Shown in pieces: positions 19,698 through 28,805 of a stretch of 33,146 bases of DNA (within the stretch, counting starts at the first letter, position 1; the number at the start of each line of letters is the position of its first letter). Source of the DNA: an uncultured Bacteroidales bacterium (lineage in GTDB: Bacteria; Bacteroidota; Bacteroidia; Bacteroidales; F082); the NCBI GenBank assembly GCA_946610645.1, contig CAMOCK010000218.1, positions 1-33,146 of the forward strand, given 5' to 3'. Position numbers and translations under genes: made by a program. The notes under the pieces were generated by a model, which saw only the letters and a program-made list of their open reading frames with translations, was not told where the DNA came from and searched no databases.

Positions 19698-21056
19698 ATG
19701 AGTGAAGGAAAAATCATCGTCGGATTAGACATCGGTACAACAAAAGTGGCCTGTTTCGTGGGCCGCAAGGCGGAAAACAAGAAAATCGAGATTCTCGGAT
19801 ACGGAAAGACCGTTTCCACGGGCGTTAGGCGCGGCGTGGTAACCAACATCTTCGAGACCGTTGATGCCATCAGGCAAGCCGTCAAGCAAGCCTCCGACCA
19901 ATCGGGGGTTGAAATCAACCGCGTGAGCGTCGGCATCGCAGGTTCCCACATCAAGAGTCTGCAACACCGTGGCGTGCTGATGCGCGACCATCACGACACG
20001 GAAATCACGGAAGCCGAACTCGAACAGCTCCGTGAAGACACTCGAAAGATCAACATGATGCCCGGCGAGGAAATCATCGACATCATTCGCCAAGACACTT
20101 TTGTGGACGGTGAGTTGGCCAACAATCCCGTGGGTATGCTCGGAAGCAAAATCGAGGCCAATTTCCATGTCATCATAGGCCAGACCTTGGCTGCAAAAAA
20201 CATCATCAAGTGCATCGAAAGCGCAGGGCTGGAGATGGACTACATGATTCTTGAGCCCATCGCTTCGGCTCAAGCCGTGCTTGACGTGGAAGAGAAAGAC
20301 GCCGGAGTAGTGCTCGTCGATATTGGCGGCGGCACCACCGACATCGCCATTTTCAAGGAAAACAAGATACAACACACCGCCGTGATTCCCTTCGGAGGCA
20401 ACATCATCACCGAAGACATCTGCTCCGGCTGTTCCATCATCAGACACTATGCCGAAGAAGTGAAGGTGAAATTCGGCTCCGCTTTGGCCGAGAAGAACCG
20501 CGACGACGAAGTGGTTTCCATCCCCGGCATCAAAGGCAGGCCGCCCAAGGAAATCTCCTTCAAGAACCTCGCCCACATCATCGAATCGAGGCTCAAAGAC
20601 ATTTTCGACCTTGTGAACTACGAAATACAAAAGGCCCGTTCCGAAAACCAACTGATCGCTGGCATCGTACTGACCGGAGGCGGTGCCATGATGCAACACA
20701 TCCAGCATCTGGCCGAGTTCACCACCGGCTTGGAAGTGCGCATCGGATATCCCAATGAGCACCTCACCGAAGGCACCCCCAAAGAAATGGCCAGTCCGAT
20801 GTATTCCACAGGCATCGGCATTGTCATCGAAACCATCGCACGCATGGAGCACGATGCCCACCTCAGAGCCGCACAAGAAGCAAAAAAAGCCAAGGAGAGA
20901 GCTGCTGAAAAGCAAGAGCACCTCACACCCAAGCCTTTCGAACCCGTTGTGGAGGAAGAAGAAATACTCGATGAGGAAAAAACCGGCGGCTTCGGCTTTG
21001 GCAAGAAACTCATCACCCGACTTTCAGACCTTCTCAAACCCGATGATATTAATTAA
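19698..21056 (+). CDS. ftsA: Cell division protein FtsA
   Basis: IIVGLDIGTTKVACFVGR, VLVDIGGGTTDIAIF, GIVLTGGGAMMQHI, C-terminal amphipathic-like tail. Confidence 0.97.
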   Translation: MSEGKIIVGLDIGTTKVACFVGRKAENKKIEILGYGKTVSTGVRRGVVTNIFETVDAIRQAVKQASDQSGVEINRVSVGIAGSHIKSLQHRGVLMRDHHDTEITEAELEQLREDTRKINMMPGEEIIDIIRQDTFVDGELANNPVGMLGSKIEANFHVIIGQTLAAKNIIKCIESAGLEMDYMILEPIASAQAVLDVEEKDAGVVLVDIGGGTTDIAIFKENKIQHTAVIPFGGNIITEDICSGCSIIRHYAEEVKVKFGSALAEKNRDDEVVSIPGIKGRPPKEISFKNLAHIIESRLKDIFDLVNYEIQKARSENQLIAGIVLTGGGAMMQHIQHLAEFTTGLEVRIGYPNEHLTEGTPKEMASPMYSTGIGIVIETIARMEHDAHLRAAQEAKKAKERAAEKQEHLTPKPFEPVVEEEEILDEEKTGGFGFGKKLITRLSDLLKPDDIN

Positions 21057-21068
21057 ACAACATAAACC

Positions 21069-22772
21069 ATGGACAATCAATACAATAACAACATGAACGA
21101 CGAGTTGTTCAAACCCGTCAATGCAAATAAGCCCAACTACATCAAGGTCATCGGCGTAGGCGGAGGCGGCGGCAACGCCGTCGGCCACATGATGGAAGAA
21201 GGCATAGAAGGTGTCGATTTCATCCTCTGCAACACCGACTACCAAGCCTTGATGAAAAGCAACGTGAAGACCAAAGTGCACCTTGGAAAGCAGGAACTGG
21301 GCGCGGGCAACGACCCCAACATAGGACGAGAAGCCGCTGAGATGAGCAAAGACGAAATCAACGCTCTCCTCGACGAAAACACAAAAATGCTCTTCGTCAC
21401 CGCAGGCATGGGCGGCGGCACAGGCACTGGCGCAACACCAGTGATAGCCAAACTTGCCAAAGACAAGGACATCCTCACCGTGGGCATCGTCACGCTACCC
21501 ATGGAACGTGAAGGCCGCCGCCGCAAGTTGCAAGCCCTCGAAGGCATCGAGGAATTGAAAAAATGCGTCGATACGCTCATCCTCATCAGCACCGACAAAC
21601 TCCGCGACCAATATGGCAACATGAAACTCTCCGAAGCCTTCAAGAAGGCCGACGACGTGCTTACCACCGCCGCCAAGGGCATCGCCGAAATCATCACCGT
21701 GCCAGGCTATGTGAACGTTGACTTCAAGGACGTGAAGACCGTGATGAACGACAGCGGAAAGGCCATCATGGGTGCCGGCGAGGCCGAAGGCGAAGGCCGC
21801 GCCGAAAAAGCCATCAGAGCGGCCATCCACTCGCCCCTGCTCAACGACTCCAACATCGAAGGCGCCAAGAACATCCTTCTCTACATCACCTCCGGCAGCA
21901 ACGAGGTTTCGTTGGACGAAGTCGATGAAATCCTCGAAATCGCCCAAAACGCCTGTGGCAACAACTCCGATGTCATCTGGGGCAACGGCACCGACGAAAG
22001 CCTCGGCGAAGCCATCCGCGTGACACTCATCGCCACCGGCTTCAACAACGAAACAAAGGCGACCCAAACGACACAGGCCAACATCATGAAACACTCAAGC
22101 CCCATGCCACAAAGGGAGAAAGTCGTCCACTCGCTTGGTGCCGTCGCTCCGAAAGAAAACGTCATGATTCAGCCTGAAAAGACAGAATCGAACGCGAAGG
22201 TCATAGATGAGGCACCAAACCCACAACCTCATTCGCCCAAACCGACAGAAGAGGCTCCCAAAACCGTGGAAAACTACATCGTCCATTCCTTGTTTGAAGA
22301 CGAAGACACATTTTCGGAACCCATTGAAACCGAACCCATTGCACAAGCCACTCCCGCTCCACAAACAGAAAGCCAACCCGTGGTGACGACACCCGTTGTG
22401 GAAGAAAAGCCCGTGGTAAAAGTGTATCAGAACCCTTTTACGCAACACTCTGAAGACGAGGGGTTTGAAATCACTTCAAGAATCATGACCAAGGAAGAAG
22501 TGACCGCCAAAGCCGCACAAGAAGTGGCTCTATTGGAAGCCAAGAAAGCCAGGGAAAACGACCCCAAAGAGGAACTGAAACGCCAAAGATTGCGGGCCCT
22601 GAGCATGAATTTCCGAACCCAAAGAGGATTGGAAGAGCTTGAAAACCAGCCGGCTTATCTCCGTCGCAACATCGAACTGAGCACAACAGACTACGACGAC
22701 TTGTCGCACTATTCCGCATCAAGCAAAGGAATCAGAGGCGAGAACTCTTTCCTCCACGACAACGTTGACTGA
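21069..22772 (+). CDS. ftsZ: Cell division protein FtsZ
   Basis: IKVIGVGGGGGNAVGHM, TAGMGGGTGTGATPVIA, long acidic linker and C-terminal GENSFLHDNVD tail. Confidence 0.98.
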   Translation: MDNQYNNNMNDELFKPVNANKPNYIKVIGVGGGGGNAVGHMMEEGIEGVDFILCNTDYQALMKSNVKTKVHLGKQELGAGNDPNIGREAAEMSKDEINALLDENTKMLFVTAGMGGGTGTGATPVIAKLAKDKDILTVGIVTLPMEREGRRRKLQALEGIEELKKCVDTLILISTDKLRDQYGNMKLSEAFKKADDVLTTAAKGIAEIITVPGYVNVDFKDVKTVMNDSGKAIMGAGEAEGEGRAEKAIRAAIHSPLLNDSNIEGAKNILLYITSGSNEVSLDEVDEILEIAQNACGNNSDVIWGNGTDESLGEAIRVTLIATGFNNETKATQTTQANIMKHSSPMPQREKVVHSLGAVAPKENVMIQPEKTESNAKVIDEAPNPQPHSPKPTEEAPKTVENYIVHSLFEDEDTFSEPIETEPIAQATPAPQTESQPVVTTPVVEEKPVVKVYQNPFTQHSEDEGFEITSRIMTKEEVTAKAAQEVALLEAKKARENDPKEELKRQRLRALSMNFRTQRGLEELENQPAYLRRNIELSTTDYDDLSHYSASSKGIRGENSFLHDNVD

Positions 22773-22775
22773 TCG

Positions 22776-25055
22776 ATGGCAAGCATACCAAAGCCCATAC
22801 TACTTTGGATAGTCCTGTTTTTAACAGGCATCGCCAAGGCGCAAAACTATTCCAATGACTTCGAGAACGGCTACACTTGGTATCCGCCATGGAGCAACAT
22901 CCGCATCTTAGCCGACAGCATCGGCAACGCGACAAACCACAGCTGCCTTTGCGACTCCATCCATGAATATGGGTTGGGATTTGTTGTTGAAGCAGGGAAA
23001 ATGTTTCCTCAACAAAACACCAACTGCCAATACCAGTTTATGTTTAAGGCACAAGCCGATACCCAAGCCGAAGTCGTGTTCAGCATCGACGAGGGCAAAA
23101 GACCCTATTGGAACTCCTACCCCCTCTCCGACTTCGAGCCTGACTCAACAGGATGGGCACGAGCAAGTTTCAGCCTAAAATTCCCATCCAACTATATTGG
23201 TGAGGGCAAAATCATCGGCTTCGTTTGGAACAAAGGACACGAAACCTTGTATTTCGACAACGCCGAATTGGAGGTCGAGGCGTATTCCTTGCCTAGCTAC
23301 CAGCCAGAAATCAAGCATACACCCGACTCGGTTTTCAACCCGTTTGTGTGGCTTTCGCCCTATCTCATCCCAATTGTGGAATACATCGATGCCGATGGCG
23401 ACACCCTATCGGACCCATCGATAATCGAAACCAAATACGACGACGGCTGGGGCGTGAATTCAATGCAACTGCCCCACTCCGTGATTGCCACTTTCGTGAA
23501 CATCGAAACCACATTCAAGGAAGACGTGAAGTTGCTTCGACTGGCCTACCAACTGCCGCTTCCAGAAGGCAAACTCACCGTTTATCGCCGCAACCAACAC
23601 ATCGACACAGCCAACTTTCAAAGCAGTTATTACCTTGACAGAGAAGGTTTTACCGTAAAAAACGAAGACTTCTCCATCACCGTCTATCACAATAAGGGAA
23701 TATCCTCTCTGCAACTCAACACTGACAACAGAACCGTTTGTTTCAACATCGACTATTGGCGCGACCACCCGCTGCTCCGTTATCCCTTGAGCGCCGACAC
23801 TTCGGACTACTTTGAGGACATTTCTTATCGCGAAGTCCGCAAAGGCGAGGTGCTGAAAGGCAAAATCAAGGTTTTCAACAGCATGATTGACGACCTGCCC
23901 CGCCTCATGCCCATTTGGGACGGCTACCAATCGGCCTTCATTTTCACCGAACACGCCGACTGGACAGATATTAGGACACATCGCGCCGTTCTCTTTGGAA
24001 AAGAGAACATCACCAAGCCTGAAGATGCCGTCGGAGGGTTCTGCTATTTCGACATTCCCGTCACAAAAAGCGTGTTCTATTGGAATCCCGACAACGTGAC
24101 GAACAATCTCGCCAGCAAAGGCAACTTTTTCGGGCCTCATGCCACCATCACGACCGACAAGGATTTCTTCAAGTTGCTGAAAACCATCAAGAAGAGTGGT
24201 TTTGAAATCTGTCTGCACTCGCCAGAGCAATACACGACGATTCCCTCCAAGTATCCCAAGGCGATGCGTTTCATGCGGCGTAATTTCGGCTCGGTTTCGT
24301 GGATTGACCACGGCTACAACAACGGCCCCGACAAGAACCGCGAGGACATGGTTTGCGATGGCCTTCTCCCAAATTCGCCGTATTATTCCGCCGACCTTTG
24401 GCGGAAAAACGGCGTGCGTTACCTTTGGAACGCCTACTACGAGGAAAACCGCATGGAAGACAAACTTTTCGACGGGCATTTTGTGCAGCCCTATGACGGC
24501 TACGGCGATGCCCTACCCAACCGACAAATCACCACCTTGCCCAATGGCGATAAGGACTTTCTGCTTTGGTCCACGCCATCGACTTTGGAAGTGAACGAAG
24601 ACAAGAATTGGTACTATTTCTTCGATAGCATCCGGCTTCAACAACTTGTAAACCAACATAATGTATTCATCACGCACGTCTATCCCGCGTGGACCGACCC
24701 GTGGCGCGGCTTTTGGCAATTCAACGAAAACGGCACTGCCGTGGTCATGCCCGGATTCAATTTCGCGCTGGGCCAACTCGCCCGTTTCCGCGACGAAAAG
24801 AAAATCCTGCCGACCACCATCGAGAAATACCTCAATTATTACGAGAAACTACAAAACCTTGATTATCTGATTCTTGACAACAAGACCATACAATTGACCA
24901 ACCCAAGCGAAGCCATTGAAGGCCTGACTTTAATTTGCACGAAACCCATCATCGTGGAAGGAAAAGTGATGGATTTCCGCAAGGTCGAGGAAGGTTATTT
25001 GGTGTGGTTCGACTTGAAGAAAAACGAAACCGTAACCATAAGATACAGAGAATGA
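22776..25055 (+). CDS. Secreted protein: jelly-roll/CBM-like N-terminal region plus possible NodB/polysaccharide-deacetylase-like C-terminal region
   Basis: 759 aa, signal peptide MASIPKPILLWIVLFLTGIAKAQ. N-terminal DFENGYTWY...LYFDNAELEVE resembles carbohydrate-binding beta-sandwiches. C-terminal FIFTEHADWTDIRTHRA, FEICLHSPEQY and WIDHGYNN resemble metal-site motifs of deacetylases. Start is 3 bp after the ftsZ stop. Confidence 0.6.
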   Translation: MASIPKPILLWIVLFLTGIAKAQNYSNDFENGYTWYPPWSNIRILADSIGNATNHSCLCDSIHEYGLGFVVEAGKMFPQQNTNCQYQFMFKAQADTQAEVVFSIDEGKRPYWNSYPLSDFEPDSTGWARASFSLKFPSNYIGEGKIIGFVWNKGHETLYFDNAELEVEAYSLPSYQPEIKHTPDSVFNPFVWLSPYLIPIVEYIDADGDTLSDPSIIETKYDDGWGVNSMQLPHSVIATFVNIETTFKEDVKLLRLAYQLPLPEGKLTVYRRNQHIDTANFQSSYYLDREGFTVKNEDFSITVYHNKGISSLQLNTDNRTVCFNIDYWRDHPLLRYPLSADTSDYFEDISYREVRKGEVLKGKIKVFNSMIDDLPRLMPIWDGYQSAFIFTEHADWTDIRTHRAVLFGKENITKPEDAVGGFCYFDIPVTKSVFYWNPDNVTNNLASKGNFFGPHATITTDKDFFKLLKTIKKSGFEICLHSPEQYTTIPSKYPKAMRFMRRNFGSVSWIDHGYNNGPDKNREDMVCDGLLPNSPYYSADLWRKNGVRYLWNAYYEENRMEDKLFDGHFVQPYDGYGDALPNRQITTLPNGDKDFLLWSTPSTLEVNEDKNWYYFFDSIRLQQLVNQHNVFITHVYPAWTDPWRGFWQFNENGTAVVMPGFNFALGQLARFRDEKKILPTTIEKYLNYYEKLQNLDYLILDNKTIQLTNPSEAIEGLTLICTKPIIVEGKVMDFRKVEEGYLVWFDLKKNETVTIRYRE

Positions 25056-25621
25056 AAAAGTTATCCATATTCGTCAGCGGCAACGGCACCAATTTGCAGC
25101 GCATTGCCGAATATTTCTCCGACAACAAAAACGTTGAAATCTCCAATGTGGTTTGCAACAACCCTAAAGCCTATTCCATTGAACGGGCAAAGAATTTGAA
25201 CATTCCGTTGCGGATGATTACCAAACAGGATTTCAACAGCGAGGCTTTCGTCAAGGAACTGCAAGACCTTGGCATTGACTTGATTGTGCTGGCCGGGTTC
25301 CTTTGGAAGTTGCCCGAAAACCTTGTCAAAGCTTTCCCGAAAAAGATTGTGAACATCCACCCTGCCTTGTTGCCCAAATATGGCGGCAAAGGGTTTTACG
25401 GAGAGCATGTACACGAGGCAGTTGTGGCGGCCAAGGAAGCGCAATCGGGCATTACCATCCACTATGTCAACGAGTTGTACGACAGCGGAGAGATTATCCT
25501 GCAAGCCCGCGTCAGTTTGGACGCAAACGAAACGCCTGACTCCTTGGCGGCTAAGATCCACCAACTGGAGCAGGCGTATTTCCCTGTGGCGATTGAACAG
25601 GTGTTGTTGTCGCAAAACTGA
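25052..25621 (+). CDS. purN: Phosphoribosylglycinamide formyltransferase
   Basis: LSIFVSGNGTNLQRIAEYF, VLAGFLWKLPENLVKAFPKKIVNIHPALLPKYGGKGFYGEHVHEAV, SGITIHYVNELYDSGEII. Start at MKKLS (25052), ATGA overlap with upstream CDS. Confidence 0.96.
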   Translation: MKKLSIFVSGNGTNLQRIAEYFSDNKNVEISNVVCNNPKAYSIERAKNLNIPLRMITKQDFNSEAFVKELQDLGIDLIVLAGFLWKLPENLVKAFPKKIVNIHPALLPKYGGKGFYGEHVHEAVVAAKEAQSGITIHYVNELYDSGEIILQARVSLDANETPDSLAAKIHQLEQAYFPVAIEQVLLSQN

Positions 25622-25646
25622 CCATTCTTCTTGCTCTTTCCTCTAT

Positions 25647-27296
25647 TCAAAACCCAATTTTCCGTCTTTCTTTCTGTTCAAGGCGTTCTCCGTCGCAATG
25701 TGCCATGAGGGTTTCCAACGAAGCGTTGCCGTGCAAGACGGTGTCGATGGCATAATGTCGGGCGACGTTTTCAATTTGGCCGCCACTGAAGTCGTAACGC
25801 TCTGCCAAAACTTTAATGTCGGCCTCATAAAGCTCTGGAAGCATAGTGTGCCAGATTTGCATCCTAGCCTCCAGCGTGGGTTTGTTGAACTTGATTTTGT
25901 AAAGGAAACGACGCTCGAAAGCCTTATCCATGTTTTGGGCAAGGTTGGTGGTGGCGATAAGGATACCATTGAGGTTTTCCATCTCCTGAAGGATGATGTT
26001 CTGGATGGAGTTCTCCATCTTCTCAACGGCGCGCTCTGCACCTTCTTGGCGTTTGCTAATGATGGCATCGGCTTCGTTGAAAAGCAAGATGGGCGCAATG
26101 GCGGCCTTTTCAACCTTCATGCGGTACTGGTCAAAGACATTTTTGATATTCTTTTCGCTTTCGCCCACCCACATGCTCTTGATTTCCGAAACATCAACCT
26201 GCATAATGTCTCGTCCCGTTTGACGAGCCAACTGCAAAACGGTTTCGGTCTTGCCCGTTCCTGGTGCGCCATAGAAAAGGCAGGTGAAGCCGCTGCGAAA
26301 ACCTTTGTGTTTCAGTCGGCTACATACGTCTCTGTAGTGGCTTTCTTCCAAGAGTTGGCCCAAGTCTTTGACTTGTTCTGCTACGCATTGGTCGTAGAAT
26401 AGTTGCTTGGATGTAATTGCTTCGTGGTGAATTAGATTATTGCGGTTGTTTTCAACGTTCAACATACTGATATTGAGTTCTGGCAGCAATACCAACTTTG
26501 CATTCCATGTCAAACGAAACGACTCTCGGTCAGCAAGGCCATTGTCATTATTGTATTCAATCAATTTTGCAAATTGCAAGTCGCTGTCATTATTGTTGAG
26601 GAGTCTTTTTATAACATTCCACTGCGCTTTGCTGTCGAAAAAGAATTCGAGGTCACTGTATCTAATATCGTCATCATTGTTGTTGACATACAAGTGAGCG
26701 AACAAGACCAAAAGAGCCTCATCGATTTGACAAAAGCAATAGCTTTTCAACTTTTGGACAAATACCAAATGACGATTTTTCTCCAACAAATCCTGTATGC
26801 GATTCACAGCCAAATTTGTGCTCAACTCGTCGTTGTCGCGCATTTCCATAATTTCAGCAATCAGCCCGAAAAGTTCATCACAACTGAGACCCGAATAATC
26901 TTTGGGGACGTATTTCTCATTACGTTTGAAGGCCTCAATCACATCCAATGGCACACGATAGGTTATCTCACGTTTGGAATGATTGCTACAGACCAGCCCA
27001 CGGCATACCAATTCATCTACATCTGTCAAGAAACGGATGATGCGGGTAGTGCTACAATCGAGGTGACGAGAGAAGTCGCTGACTCTAATATTTGTATTGA
27101 TGCTATTGTCAATAAAAAGAGCCATCATCATGCATTGCTCTTTGGAGAGTTCAAGATTGTCGGCAAGGTGTTTCAATGGGCGAGCTGCCTTTTTGTAAAA
27201 CTCATCATTGAGACGAGAACCTTTAGAGAGTTCTACAACTTGCTCCACAGCAGACAGCAAATTCATTTTTCGGGTCGTTCTTTTCTTGGTTTCCAT
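25647..27296 (-). CDS. SpoVK-like AAA+ ATPase (PF00004-type) with winged-helix-like N-terminal region
   Basis: TCLFYGAPGTGKTETVLQLARQTGRDIMQVDVSEIKSMWVGESEKNIKNVF...APILLFNEADAII...ILIATTNLAQNMDKAFERRFLYKIKFNKP. Start chosen at METKKR (27296). Confidence 0.85.
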   Translation of the reverse strand: METKKRTTRKMNLLSAVEQVVELSKGSRLNDEFYKKAARPLKHLADNLELSKEQCMMMALFIDNSINTNIRVSDFSRHLDCSTTRIIRFLTDVDELVCRGLVCSNHSKREITYRVPLDVIEAFKRNEKYVPKDYSGLSCDELFGLIAEIMEMRDNDELSTNLAVNRIQDLLEKNRHLVFVQKLKSYCFCQIDEALLVLFAHLYVNNNDDDIRYSDLEFFFDSKAQWNVIKRLLNNNDSDLQFAKLIEYNNDNGLADRESFRLTWNAKLVLLPELNISMLNVENNRNNLIHHEAITSKQLFYDQCVAEQVKDLGQLLEESHYRDVCSRLKHKGFRSGFTCLFYGAPGTGKTETVLQLARQTGRDIMQVDVSEIKSMWVGESEKNIKNVFDQYRMKVEKAAIAPILLFNEADAIISKRQEGAERAVEKMENSIQNIILQEMENLNGILIATTNLAQNMDKAFERRFLYKIKFNKPTLEARMQIWHTMLPELYEADIKVLAERYDFSGGQIENVARHYAIDTVLHGNASLETLMAHCDGERLEQKERRKIGF

Positions 27297-27332
27297 GACA
27301 TTCCTTTCTTTTTTGGGTCTGTTTTCACGCTG

Positions 27333-27372
27333 CAAAGAAAAAAGAAGCCTGTGCTGAATTGTTGCACAGGCT
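27333..27372 (-). promoter_or_regulatory. Dyad AGCCTGTGC-N9-GCACAGGCT followed by a -7-like TTTCTTTG; operator/promoter or terminator
   Basis: Perfect 9-bp arms at 27346-27354 and 27364-27372; on the minus strand followed by TTCTTTTTTCTTTGCAGCG upstream of the AAA+ gene. Confidence 0.6.
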
Positions 27373-27398
27373 ATAAAAGACTTTCAGAAAAACGTATT

Positions 27399-28418
27399 CT
27401 AATTCCTTTTGCTGAGAAGTACAATTAGTTCTTTCCTTATCTCATAGCATTCTTCCACAATAGTGCTTACTATGCTGTCATCATAACCATATTCTTTGAA
27501 GTATTTTGTGCCAAGCCAATTATTAGATTTTGAGAATCCAAACTTATCCAATAAATCCAAAACATCATCGTCAATTCTTTCGTCGAGGCTTTTTGATACA
27601 TGCCGAATTCCAATATAACCATTGTTGGTGCGAGTAACTGATATAGAGTAATTTCCGTCTAAGACAAACCTCCAAACATTGTTTCTCTTTTCTATGACTT
27701 TAAAGCTATGTTCCAACAATTCTACAGCCGTTTTGAAAACATACTGGGCAGAAAAAGTATAATTTGGCAAAGCCTGGAAGTCACATTTTGGATTCTTTGT
27801 GTTTTGACAAAATGCATTCAATAGATAAATGCTTTTTGGCGAATTCTTGCCTCTGCCCATTAAATATTGTGGATGATAGAACAAGTTCTTTTGAAAAACA
27901 TCATCAAGATAGGCAGATCCCTCTTTCTTGAAAGAGGCATTATAGATTTTAACTGCATTGTCTTTAAATAAAGGGTTCTGTCCAAGTTGTCCCCATCCTA
28001 TATAAATGGGTGATGCCAAATGAATAATGTCGTCTTCGGTCGAGAATAGATGGGCGCGGTTTGCCGTTTTAACCTTCTCCATGGCATTTGCAAGGTTTGG
28101 GTCACGAACATTCATCAAATTGAATACTTGCACAATACCTTCAAAGACTATTGATTGCTGGCGGCAGTATTCTCGAAATAGTCGTTCGATGCAGTGCATT
28201 GTTGAATCAGGCTTGAATTCATACCATCCTTCCATTGAATCAAATTTTCCTAGTTCTTTAATACAAAAGCTTTCTTTTATTTGATTAATAGGATGGGCAC
28301 TCCCGGGATTTTTCATTACCACACTGCCAAGAACACTCCAAGAGGATCCAAATTGAAGCAGTGTTCTCCACCGATATTCGATGTTGTCGAGGCATTCATA
28401 ATGAGCATATACTTTCAT
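27399..28418 (-). CDS. DUF1643-like N-terminal domain protein with uncharacterised C-terminal region
   Basis: 339 aa; SVVMKNPGSAHP...DSTMHCIERLFREYCRQQSIVFEGIVQVFNLMNVRDPNLANAM...PIYIGWGQLG follows the DUF1643 pattern (NPSTA, DPT, VNLF..R.TDP, WG..G). Confidence 0.6.
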   Translation of the reverse strand: MKVYAHYECLDNIEYRWRTLLQFGSSWSVLGSVVMKNPGSAHPINQIKESFCIKELGKFDSMEGWYEFKPDSTMHCIERLFREYCRQQSIVFEGIVQVFNLMNVRDPNLANAMEKVKTANRAHLFSTEDDIIHLASPIYIGWGQLGQNPLFKDNAVKIYNASFKKEGSAYLDDVFQKNLFYHPQYLMGRGKNSPKSIYLLNAFCQNTKNPKCDFQALPNYTFSAQYVFKTAVELLEHSFKVIEKRNNVWRFVLDGNYSISVTRTNNGYIGIRHVSKSLDERIDDDVLDLLDKFGFSKSNNWLGTKYFKEYGYDDSIVSTIVEECYEIRKELIVLLSKRN

Positions 28419-28447
28419 AGTATAGATTTTATTTAATCTTTATTTTG

Positions 28448-28455
28448 CAAAAGTA
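28448..28455 (-). promoter_or_regulatory. Putative -7 element TACTTTTG for the DUF1643-like gene
   Basis: caaaagta on + strand = TACTTTTG on -, 30 bp upstream of 28418. Confidence 0.5.
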
Positions 28456-28471
28456 TGAAAATAGAAACGAG

Positions 28472-28696
28472 TCATCCAATCTTTTCGCACTCAAAATACG
28501 AATGACCTATTTTAGATTTGTCAAACTTTGTTGAATACTTGGTATTGAAGGCTTGGGCGATGTCTTCATAATACTTCGTTTGATTCAACGGCGGGGGCGT
28601 TGAAGATGTCGACATTTCGATGAACATGCCTTTCACAAGATTTTTGTTTGTGCCCCAGTTCCAATTGCCTTTTGCTGAAATTTTCCAAAGTGCCAT
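28472..28696 (-). CDS. Small (74 aa) protein of unknown function
   Basis: MALWKISAKGNWNWGTNKNLVKGMFIEMSTSSTPPPLNQTKYYEDIAQAFNTKYSTKFDKSKIGHSYFECEKIG; own putative promoter upstream; no overlapping better ORF. Confidence 0.6.
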   Translation of the reverse strand: MALWKISAKGNWNWGTNKNLVKGMFIEMSTSSTPPPLNQTKYYEDIAQAFNTKYSTKFDKSKIGHSYFECEKIG

Positions 28697-28758
28697 TTTT
28701 TTACGATTTTAGTTAAACAATCATTGTTGATTTCCTTGATTTGTTTTGTTTTTCGCTG

Positions 28759-28795
28759 CAAAAATAGCATCTATCTGTGCCAAATCGCAGCACAG
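28759..28795 (-). promoter_or_regulatory. Dyad CTGTGC-N9-GCACAG plus -7 element TATTTTTG upstream of the 74-aa gene
   Basis: Arms 28775-28780 and 28790-28795, -7 box 28766-28759. Confidence 0.55.
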
Positions 28796-28805
28796 GCTAA
28801 ATAAA

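Noticed and set aside
19725-20921. 398-aa minus-strand ORF
   Set aside because: Antisense shadow of ftsA; His/Val/Asp-rich composition typical of reverse-strand artefacts.
25380-26402. 340-aa + strand ORF
   Set aside because: Starts inside purN out of frame and runs antisense into the AAA+ gene.
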